This document shows, piece by piece, positions 1 to 5,965 of a stretch of DNA of 6,766 nucleotides. Location of the stretch: positions 1-6,766 of the forward strand of contig JAEYTN010000359.1 of assembly GCA_023433985.1 (NCBI GenBank), in the 5' to 3' direction. Numbering within the stretch: the stretch's first letter is position 1; each line of letters starts with the position of its first letter. Source of the DNA: Pseudomonadota bacterium (GTDB lineage: Bacteria > Pseudomonadota > Alphaproteobacteria > Rhizobiales > Devosiaceae). The position numbers and the translations under genes were made by a program. The notes under the pieces were generated by a model. It made no database searches. It saw nothing but the letters and a program-made list of their open reading frames with translations, and was not told the origin of the DNA.

Positions 1-287
1 CGGGGGACCCGCTCAACCTGTCGCTCGATCTGATCGCCATCCGGAAGGCCGGCCAGCCCATGCCGCAGCGGGTCGATGTGGTCGTCAACGACGAGCATGT
101 CACCACCCTCAGCGTCGGCGCCGATACGCCCCAGCACTTCAACGTTCGGCTGCCGGGCTACCTGGTGCAGCCGGGTCGCGCCGAAGTTCTCCTCGAGTTT
201 CCCGACGCAGTCCGCATGGGCCCCACCGATCCTCCAACCCGCTGGCGCTCGATCAAGCTGCTCTCGGCGGGGCTGCTGCCGGCCTAA
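1..287 (+). CDS. 3' end of an unidentified protein (C-terminal beta-rich domain)
   Basis: The reading frame is open from the window edge (first full codon at position 3) to a TAA at 285-287 and gives the last 94 residues. I do not recognise the gene. The visible part has no membrane segment and alternates short hydrophobic strands with polar turns (LNLSLDLIAI, VDVVVNDEHV, AEVLLEF, SIKLLSAGLL), as expected of a beta-sandwich. Similar tails occur at the C-terminus of cell-surface polysaccharide or glycosyltransferase-type proteins, but that is only a resemblance from memory. A shorter reading from the ATG at 60 is possible, but the frame continues upstream with good codon use, so a truncated larger gene is more likely. 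It ends 82 bp before the next gene, and the promoter found in that gap suggests a separate transcription unit. Confidence 0.7.
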   Translation, partial: GDPLNLSLDLIAIRKAGQPMPQRVDVVVNDEHVTTLSVGADTPQHFNVRLPGYLVQPGRAEVLLEFPDAVRMGPTDPPTRWRSIKLLSAGLLPA

Positions 288-297
288 GCCAACTAAT

Positions 298-313
298 TCA
301 ACCAAACGGTTGA
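298..313. promoter_or_regulatory. Operator-like inverted repeat 1 (probable ArsR site)
   Basis: A perfect inverted repeat, TCAACC-AAAC-GGTTGA, with 6-bp arms and a 4-bp spacer. Its right arm overlaps the -35 hexamer TTGACA at 310-315. A second, near-identical repeat lies at 336-351, and both begin with the same ATTCAACCA. Dyads of this type, overlapping the promoter of an operon that encodes an ArsR-family repressor, are the usual place for autorepression. That the ArsR at 1189-1533 binds here is an inference. Confidence 0.7.
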
Positions 314-338
314 CAACCTTATCCAGCAGGCGTATTCA
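310..338 (+). promoter_or_regulatory. Putative sigma-70-type promoter of the hydrolase/arsR/SRPBCC operon
   Basis: TTGACA at 310-315 is a consensus -35. After a 17-bp spacer, TATTCA at 333-338 is a weak -10, matching only the first three positions of TATAAT. Transcription would start near 345, inside operator 2. Both hexamers overlap operator-like dyads, as expected of a repressible promoter. The start point is predicted, not shown. Confidence 0.55.
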
Positions 339-351
339 ACCATTCAGTTGA
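336..351. promoter_or_regulatory. Operator-like inverted repeat 2 (probable ArsR site)
   Basis: TCAACC-ATTC-AGTTGA is a dyad with one mismatched arm position and the same 6-4-6 geometry as the repeat at 298-313. It overlaps the predicted -10 and the predicted transcription start. The two dyad centres are 38 bp apart. A repressor dimer here would block promoter opening, and two dimers could bind the same promoter. Confidence 0.6.
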
Positions 352-369
352 TCACTGAGGGGTTGAGAG

Positions 370-1176
370 ATGCACACCACGACGTCCACCGACGGCACCC
401 GCATCGCCTACGATGTGTATGGCGAAGGCGAGCCCGTGATCCTCGTCGAAGGCGCCTTCTGCGGCCGCCATTTCGGCCCGACGAACAAGCTCGCCGCCGA
501 ACTGGGCAAGCACTTCCGTGTCTACCACTACGACCGGCGCGCCCGCGGCGATTCCGGGCCCTCCACCGACTACCGTCTGGAACGCGAGCTCGAGGATTTG
601 AGCGCGATGCTGACGGAAGCCGGCGGCTCCGCCTCCATCGTCGGCTTCTCCTCCGGTGCCTGCCTCGCCATCGAGGCTGCGGCGGCCGGCCTGCCGATCC
701 GCCGCCTCGCCTTCTACGAGCCGCCCTACATGGTCGGTCCGAAGGCGCGAAAGGTGCCGGAGAACTTCGAGGCCGAAGTCCAGCAACTGGTCGTCGATGG
801 CCGCAACGGCGACGCCGTCGCCTACTTCATGACCAAGCTGATCGGCATGCCCTCGATCTTCCTCCTCCCGATGAAGTTCTCGAAGATGTGGAAGGAAATC
901 TGCCCCCAGGCGCCGAGCCTCCCCTTCGACATGGAAGCGGTGAACGGCTTCAACCCGCCGGTCGAGCGCATGCGCCGCATCAGCGTGCCCACCCTCGCCA
1001 TCCACGGCACCAAGACCTTCCCGGTGCTGGTCGACTCGACCACGCTGTGCGCACAGACCATTCCCGGCGCCGGCCACGCCATTCTTCCCGGCCAGAGTCA
1101 CGAGGTGAAGGCCGAGGCCATCGCCCCCGAGCTCGTCCGCTTCTTTTCCGGCGCCACCGCGCGCGTCGCTGCCTGA
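370..1176 (+). CDS. Alpha/beta hydrolase, cytosolic (YDRR-RGDSG / GxSSGA / YEPP clade)
   Basis: A 268-residue protein with no signal peptide. Sequence landmarks: VILVEGAFC at about 23-31 where the oxyanion loop should be, YDRRARGDSG at 54-63, the nucleophile elbow GFSSGA with Ser94, YEPPY at about 116-120, and a C-terminal GQSHEV whose His244 is the best candidate for the catalytic histidine (His236 is an alternative). This combination matches a familiar group of small MhpC-like alpha/beta hydrolases often annotated near regulators. The classic HG oxyanion motif is replaced by EGA. The usual acid after strand beta-7 is not obvious (HGTKTF instead of GxxD), so the triad acid must lie elsewhere or activity may be altered. 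GAGGGG at 357-362 is an acceptable ribosome site for this ATG. It is the first gene after the two-operator promoter and is 12 bp from arsR. The substrate is unknown; ester hydrolysis is the generic expectation. Confidence 0.9.
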   Translation: MHTTTSTDGTRIAYDVYGEGEPVILVEGAFCGRHFGPTNKLAAELGKHFRVYHYDRRARGDSGPSTDYRLERELEDLSAMLTEAGGSASIVGFSSGACLAIEAAAAGLPIRRLAFYEPPYMVGPKARKVPENFEAEVQQLVVDGRNGDAVAYFMTKLIGMPSIFLLPMKFSKMWKEICPQAPSLPFDMEAVNGFNPPVERMRRISVPTLAIHGTKTFPVLVDSTTLCAQTIPGAGHAILPGQSHEVKAEAIAPELVRFFSGATARVAA

Positions 1177-1188
1177 GACCGAACCAAA

Positions 1189-1533
1189 ATGACCGACCGC
1201 CTGTCCACCACGCTTTCGGCCCTCGCCGATCCCACCCGCCGCGGCATCCTCGCCCGGCTGGCCATGGGCGAAGCGACCGTCAGCGAACTCGCCGAGCCCT
1301 ACGACATGTCGTTGGCCGCGGTGAGCAAGCACCTCAAGGTGCTTGAAAACGCCGGCCTGATCTCCCGTGGGCGCGAGGCCCAATGGCGGCCGTGCCGGCT
1401 CGAGGCGGCCCCCATGGCGGAGGTCGCGGACTGGGTCGAAGCCTATCGCCGGTTCTGGGACCAGAGCCTCGATCGCCTCGGCGACTACCTCGCCGAACTG
1501 CAGAAGGGAGACCCCGGCGGCAGCAGGAACTAG
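1189..1533 (+). CDS. ArsR-family winged-helix repressor, SRPBCC-associated type
   Basis: A 114-residue transcriptional repressor. ALADPTRRGILARL at 11-24 is the standard ArsR opening, followed by the helix-turn-helix at about 30-57 with recognition helix SLAAVSKHLKVLENAGLI, the wing GREAQWRPCRLE at about 61-72, and a C-terminal dimer helix YRRFWDQSLDRLGDYLAEL. The single cysteine (Cys69) and the lack of a CxC or ELCVCDL-type site argue against metal sensing. This fits the subgroup encoded next to SRPBCC/AHSA1 genes, whose ligands are mostly unknown. No good Shine-Dalgarno is visible before the ATG. With the upstream hydrolase stop only 12 bp away, translational coupling is plausible. It most likely represses its own operon through the dyads at 298-351. 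The gene has no sign of damage, but 217 bp separate it from the next clear start. Confidence 0.95.
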   Translation: MTDRLSTTLSALADPTRRGILARLAMGEATVSELAEPYDMSLAAVSKHLKVLENAGLISRGREAQWRPCRLEAAPMAEVADWVEAYRRFWDQSLDRLGDYLAELQKGDPGGSRN

Positions 1534-1573
1534 GCGCGCTTCCAGGTCGGAAGCAACCACAAGACACGTCGCC

Positions 1574-1634
1574 GCCGGCCTCGCCGGCAAAATGAAGGAA
1601 GCCAAGATCATCCCCTTCCGGCCCCGCCGGAAGG
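1574..1634 (+). other. Two strong hairpins between arsR and SRPBCC1
   Basis: GCCGGC (1574-1579), loop CTC, GCCGGC (1583-1588) is a perfect 6-bp stem ending just before an ATG at 1592. CCTTCCGG (1614-1621), loop CCCCG, CCGGAAGG (1627-1634) is a perfect 8-bp stem. Neither is followed by a T-run, so they do not look like intrinsic terminators. If transcribed they could act in mRNA processing or expression balance. In such GC-rich DNA some stems arise by chance. Confidence 0.4.
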
Positions 1635-1750
1635 TCCCCGGCGAAGCTTTGCCCGACAGCACGGCGCACTGGTTCGTCACCTACTGGCGGTTCTGGAACG
1701 AGAACATGGACCGCCTCACCGCCTACCTGGCACTACTCCTGGAGGAAGCA
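1592..1750 (+). other. In-frame ArsR-C-terminus-like stretch: N-terminal extension of SRPBCC1 or gene remnant
   Basis: From an ATG at 1592 the frame runs without a stop for 53 codons straight into the SRPBCC gene at 1751. Its third codon positions are mostly G or C, as in real genes nearby. The segment WFVTYWRFWNENMDRLTAYLALL aligns with WVEAYRRFWDQSLDRLGDYLAEL of the ArsR protein, sharing W, Y, RFW, DRL, YLA and L at matching positions. FRPRR further upstream may match the ArsR wing WRPCR. It could be the scar of a second arsR copy whose DNA-binding half was deleted, or a real extension giving a 215-residue protein. No ribosome site precedes 1592, while a good one precedes 1751, so the remnant reading is somewhat favoured. 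Confidence 0.5.
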
Positions 1751-2239
1751 ATGGCACTGCCCAACCTGAAGGTCGAAGCCCCGGCCAACGAACCGATCAC
1801 CATCGCCACCCGCGATTTCGCTGCCCCGCGTGCGCTGGTCTGGAAGGTGATGACCGAGCCGCATCACGTCGCCCGCTGGTGGGGCACCGACGGCCAGCGC
1901 AACAACATCACGCATTTCGAGGTCCGTCCCGGCGGCAAGTGGCGGATCGAATCCCACGATCCGGACGGCAACGTCTACATCTTTGCCGGCGAGTACCGCG
2001 AGGTCGATGAGCCGGGCAAGTTCGTCTGGACGTTCGGCATGGAGAACATGTTCATCGGCAAGACCCTGGTCGAGACCCACACCTTCACCGAAGAAAACGG
2101 CATCACCCACTACAAGTCGGTCTCGAACTTCGACACCATCGAGGATCGTGACGGCATGGTCGCTTCCGGCATGGAAGAGGGCATGGTCCACGGCTTCGCC
2201 GTCATCGACCAGATCCTCGCCGAACTCCAAAAGGGCTGA
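1751..2239 (+). CDS. SRPBCC (AHSA1/START-like) domain protein 1
   Basis: A 162-residue protein. ITIATRDFAAPRALVWKVMTEPHHVARWWG at 16-45 is the signature opening of the AHSA1/SRPBCC fold. It is followed by beta-strands GGKWRIESHDPDGNVYIFAGEYREV and a long C-terminal helix from about residue 135 (GMVASGMEEGMVHGFAVIDQILAEL). The fold forms a helix-grip cup around a hydrophobic pocket that in relatives binds small ligands; the ligand here is unknown. The ATG at 1751 was chosen because GGAGG at 1741-1745 sits 5 bases upstream and because the conserved domain begins soon after it. A longer start at 1592 is possible. The gene is 3 bp from the next SRPBCC gene, so the two are surely co-transcribed, probably with translational coupling. 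It is related to but clearly diverged from SRPBCC2. Confidence 0.92.
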   Translation: MALPNLKVEAPANEPITIATRDFAAPRALVWKVMTEPHHVARWWGTDGQRNNITHFEVRPGGKWRIESHDPDGNVYIFAGEYREVDEPGKFVWTFGMENMFIGKTLVETHTFTEENGITHYKSVSNFDTIEDRDGMVASGMEEGMVHGFAVIDQILAELQKG

Positions 2240-2242
2240 CCC

Positions 2243-2743
2243 ATGATCCCCGACCTCGCGCTCATCCCGGACGATCGCCGCCTCGAGATCGAGCGCGAGT
2301 TCGACGCGCCGCGGGAACTGGTCTGGAGGATGTTCTCCGACCCCTATCACCTCAGCCGCTGGTGGGGCCCCAAGGGCTTCACCAACCCGGTGGTGGAACT
2401 GGATTTCCGCGAGGGTGGCCGCTGGTACCACGTCATGCGCGGCCCCGACGGCAACGACTATCCGGCCGACAGCATCTTCATCGAGATCACCCCGCCCGAG
2501 CGCATCGTCTATCGCAACCGCCAGCTCGACGAGGCCGTCTTCGCCGACAACCCGCCGCCCAGCTTTCTGAGGGTCATCACCTTGGAGGCGCTGCCCGGCA
2601 ACCGCACCCGGCTGACGCTGGACGCCTATTTCGACACCGCCGCCAACAAGGACGCTGTCATCCGCCGCGGCTTCCGCGAAGGCACGCTCGAGAGCTGGGA
2701 CAAGCTCACCACCCACCTCGCCACCCTCGGAGGTGCCGCATGA
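2243..2743 (+). CDS. SRPBCC (AHSA1/START-like) domain protein 2
   Basis: A 166-residue protein. LEIEREFDAPRELVWRMFSDPYHLSRWWGPKGF at about 14-46 is the AHSA1 signature. GGRWYHVMRGPDGNDYP and ITLEALPGNRTRLTL follow as strands, and the protein ends in the helix GFREGTLESWDKLTTHLATL that closes the pocket. It starts 3 bp after the stop of SRPBCC1; AAAAGGG at 2229-2235 gives a modest ribosome site that overlaps the upstream gene's end. With SRPBCC1 it forms an adjacent divergent pair, probably from an old tandem duplication. As in other ArsR-linked SRPBCC proteins, a role in binding or sequestering a small molecule is likely but not shown. The stop at 2741-2743 is followed by 145 bp without a gene that contains a palindromic repeat. 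Confidence 0.93.
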   Translation: MIPDLALIPDDRRLEIEREFDAPRELVWRMFSDPYHLSRWWGPKGFTNPVVELDFREGGRWYHVMRGPDGNDYPADSIFIEITPPERIVYRNRQLDEAVFADNPPPSFLRVITLEALPGNRTRLTLDAYFDTAANKDAVIRRGFREGTLESWDKLTTHLATLGGAA

Positions 2744-2776
2744 ACTCACCCGCCACGGCCTGAAGCAGCACGCCCC

Positions 2777-2812
2777 GGATCCTCCCCCGCAAAGCGGTGG
2801 AGGGGGCCGTCC
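2777..2812 (+). repeat. Palindromic repeat copy A (short form)
   Basis: CCTCCCCCGC (2781-2790), loop AAA, GCGGTGGAGG (2794-2803) forms a 10-bp stem with one mismatch, preceded by GGAT and followed by GGG. The same GGATCCTCCCCCG opening appears in copy B at 3796. The second hairpin found in copies B and C is missing, so this is a truncated or half element. It lies between SRPBCC2 and the second hydrolase, inside the putative operon. Confidence 0.65.
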
Positions 2813-2888
2813 AAACGCCAACGTCTCACGAACCAGACACCGATCCCGGGCACCGGCGAAGCCATGCCCGAAACCCAAGGAGCCCAAC

Positions 2889-3779
2889 ATGTTCCGCCGC
2901 ACCCTGCTCACCTTCGCCGCCGCCGCCTTAACCTCGACCCTCATCCCCGCTACCACTCTCGCTCAGCAAGGAGCCTCCACCATGCCCACTCCCAACACCT
3001 CCGGTTACGTCCCCGTCGAAGGCGGCAAGGTCTACTACGCCACCTATGGCGAGGGCGCCCCGCTGTTCCTGCTGCACGGCGGCCTGATGACCATCTCCGA
3101 TTTCGGCCCGGTCATCCCGGCGCTCGCCGCGACCCGCGAGGTGGTCGCCGTCGAGCACCAGGGCCACGGCCACACCGGCCCGCTCGACCGGCCCATGAGC
3201 TTCGACAGCATGGCCGAAGACGTCGCCGCCGTGATAAGGGCACTCGGCTACGACAAGGTCGACGTGGTCGGCTACTCGATGGGCGGCACCATCGGCCTCC
3301 GCCTCGCGCTCGCCCATCCCGAGCTCGTGAACAAGCTGGTGGTCGCCTCCGCCCCGTTCGCCTACTCCGGCTGGCACGACTACAACCAGCAGGGCATGCG
3401 CGGCCTCAACGCCAGCGCCGCGCCGTCCATGGTGGGCTCGCCCCTCTACGAGTCCTTCGCCGCCGTGAACCCGGACCCCGAGACCAACTTCCCCAAGCTG
3501 CTCGACCAGATGCAGTACATGGGCCAGGACTACGACTACTCGGCCGACATCCCCAACCTCAAGGCCCCCACCATGCTGGTCTATGGCGACTGGGACGCCG
3601 TCCGCACCAGCCACGCCGCAAGGTTCTTCGAGCTCCTCGGCGGCGGCCTGCAGGATGCCCTCTGGGACAGCTCCGGCATGAACCAGAACCGCCTCGCCAT
3701 CCTCCCCGGCGTCACGCACTACACCATGATGACGGAACCGAAGCTGGCCGAGGTGGCGCTCGCGTTCCTGGGGGAGTGA
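2889..3779 (+). CDS. Exported alpha/beta hydrolase with Sec signal peptide
   Basis: A 296-residue protein. The N-terminus MFRRTLLTFAAAALTSTLIPATTLA|QQG is a classic signal peptide: positive residues 3-4, a hydrophobic core, and likely cleavage after Ala25, so the mature enzyme should act in the periplasm or outside. The hydrolase core shows oxyanion motif LLHGG at 61-65, the nucleophile elbow GYSMGG with Ser130, the acid in GDWDAVR (Asp236, or Asp234), and GVTHYTMM with His277, a complete triad. The start is set by AAGGAG at 2877-2882, 6 bases before the ATG. An earlier in-frame ATG at 2733 would read through a palindromic repeat and overlap SRPBCC2, so it was rejected. A second AAGGAG-ATG at 2968-2984 would give a form starting at Met32 without the signal peptide. 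It is the last gene of the cluster; 145 bp from SRPBCC2 make operon membership probable rather than certain. The substrate is unknown. Confidence 0.93.
   Translation: MFRRTLLTFAAAALTSTLIPATTLAQQGASTMPTPNTSGYVPVEGGKVYYATYGEGAPLFLLHGGLMTISDFGPVIPALAATREVVAVEHQGHGHTGPLDRPMSFDSMAEDVAAVIRALGYDKVDVVGYSMGGTIGLRLALAHPELVNKLVVASAPFAYSGWHDYNQQGMRGLNASAAPSMVGSPLYESFAAVNPDPETNFPKLLDQMQYMGQDYDYSADIPNLKAPTMLVYGDWDAVRTSHAARFFELLGGGLQDALWDSSGMNQNRLAILPGVTHYTMMTEPKLAEVALAFLGE
2968..2984 (+). promoter_or_regulatory. Internal ribosome site and second start in the exported hydrolase
   Basis: AAGGAG at 2968-2973 stands 8 bases before an in-frame ATG at 2982-2984 (Met32), directly after the predicted signal-peptide cleavage site. 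The upstream start has the same CAAGGAGCC context. Use of this start would make a cytosolic, leader-less hydrolase of 265 residues starting MPTPNTSGYV. Confidence 0.5.
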
Positions 3780-3795
3780 GCCACTGACGCCGACA

Positions 3796-3853
3796 GGATC
3801 CTCCCCCGTGCAACGGGGGAGGGGGACCGGCGTAGCCGTTAGAGGGGGCGTCC
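3796..3853 (+). repeat. Palindromic repeat copy B (full, two hairpins)
   Basis: CCTCCCCCG (3800-3808), loop TGCAA, CGGGGGAGG (3814-3822) is a perfect 9-bp stem. After GGGACC-type spacer DNA comes a small second hairpin, CGGC-GTA-GCCG (3828-3838), then AGAGGGGGCG. The same layout is seen in copy C at 5852-5911. It lies just downstream of the exported hydrolase and before the recQ promoter. There is no T-run, so it is not a standard terminator, though it may slow RNA decay or transcription. Confidence 0.7.
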
Positions 3854-3886
3854 CATCGCCGCCTCGTTCAACTCCTTAACAAACCC

Positions 3887-3916
3887 TTGACCCCCACCCC
3901 TGCCGTCCGACTCTAT
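3887..3916 (+). promoter_or_regulatory. Putative recQ promoter, leaderless
   Basis: TTGACC at 3887-3892 and CTCTAT at 3911-3916 are separated by 18 bp. Only 7 bases lie between the -10 and the recQ ATG at 3924, so transcription should start at or next to the A of the ATG. No Shine-Dalgarno sequence precedes the start, which agrees with a leaderless mRNA, a common mode in alphaproteobacteria. Confidence 0.5.
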
Positions 3917-3923
3917 CGCCCCC

Positions 3924-5750
<1,827 letters not shown>

Positions 5751-5809
5751 CTGGCGACGCCCCCCTCTCCTCAGTTCCGCTAGGCAGCAAGGTGCCAAGC
5801 TCCACTATC

Positions 5810-5832
5810 CCCCCGCCAAGGGGGAGGAGGCG
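5810..5832 (+). repeat. Second-family palindromic repeat D
   Basis: CCCCC (5810-5814), loop GCCAA, GGGGG (5820-5824) followed by AGGAGGCG. The strings CCCCCGCC and GGGGGAGGAGGCG recur on the opposite strand at 5933-5957 (repeat E). The block GGGGGAGGAGGCG at 5820-5832 is therefore exactly complementary to CGCCTCCTCCCCC at 5933-5945. Confidence 0.6.
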
Positions 5833-5851
5833 CAGGCGCCGACGTCGCCGG

Positions 5852-5911
5852 GGTCCTCCACCGCTTTAGCGGGGGAGGGGGACCACGCGAAGCGTGTTGG
5901 AGGGGGCGGTC
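5852..5911 (+). repeat. Palindromic repeat copy C (full, two hairpins)
   Basis: CCTCCACCGC (5855-5864), loop TTTA, GCGGGGGAGG (5869-5878) is a 10-bp stem with one mismatch. GGGACC follows, then CACGC-GAA-GCGTG (5884-5896) and TGGAGGGGGCGGTC. This matches copy B block for block and is the longest copy. It sits between the inverted repeats D and E in the recQ/hrpB convergent gap. Confidence 0.7.
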
Positions 5912-5932
5912 AAGTACACCGCGCCCCAACCT

Positions 5933-5962
5933 CGCCTCCTCCCCCCTCCGGCGGGGGTGGCG
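5933..5962 (-). repeat. Second-family palindromic repeat E at the hrpB 3' end
   Basis: On the minus strand this reads CGCC, A, CCCCCGCC, a 4-base loop, then GGGGGAGGAGGCG, the same unit as repeat D in opposite orientation. It begins 3 bases after the hrpB stop codon. The local hairpin CCCCC (5942-5946)/GGGGG (5953-5957) could help end or protect the hrpB transcript; no T-run follows. Confidence 0.55.
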
Positions 5963-5965
5963 ACC

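Noticed and set aside
348..1346. A 332-codon plus-strand frame rich in Arg, Pro and His
   Set aside because: It is an out-of-frame shadow of the hydrolase gene, with the Arg/Pro/His bias typical of shifted GC-rich coding sequence.
1189..1533. Metal-sensing role for the ArsR protein
   Set aside because: Only one cysteine is present and no known metal-site motif is visible; the neighbouring genes are hydrolases and SRPBCC proteins, not metal efflux or arsenate reductase genes.
1367..1591. Extension of the SRPBCC1 frame back into arsR
   Set aside because: The part before 1533 is a shadow of the arsR reading frame with Arg/Ser/Pro-rich translation; only the portion from 1592 shows similarity to a real protein.
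352..1680. A 442-codon open frame on the minus strand
   Set aside because: It is antisense to the hydrolase and arsR genes, which have clear domain motifs; long antisense frames are expected in GC-rich coding DNA, and the translation is low-complexity with no recognisable domain.
2733..2888. An earlier start for the exported hydrolase
   Set aside because: It would overlap the SRPBCC2 stop, translate the palindromic repeat as Pro/Gly-rich sequence, and bury the signal peptide 52 residues inside the protein; the ATG at 2889 has a good ribosome site.
1733..2956. A 407-codon open frame on the minus strand
   Set aside because: It is antisense to both SRPBCC genes and runs through a palindromic repeat; the translation has no recognisable motif.
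3796..3853. Intrinsic terminator after the hydrolase operon
   Set aside because: The stem is strong but no T-run follows, and the same sequence recurs elsewhere as a repeat, so it was annotated as a repeat.
5751..5965. CRISPR array or small RNA gene in the repeat-rich gap
   Set aside because: The repeats are palindromic, of two kinds, differently oriented and unevenly spaced with no unique spacers of constant size; no promoter-like sequence was seen for an RNA gene.
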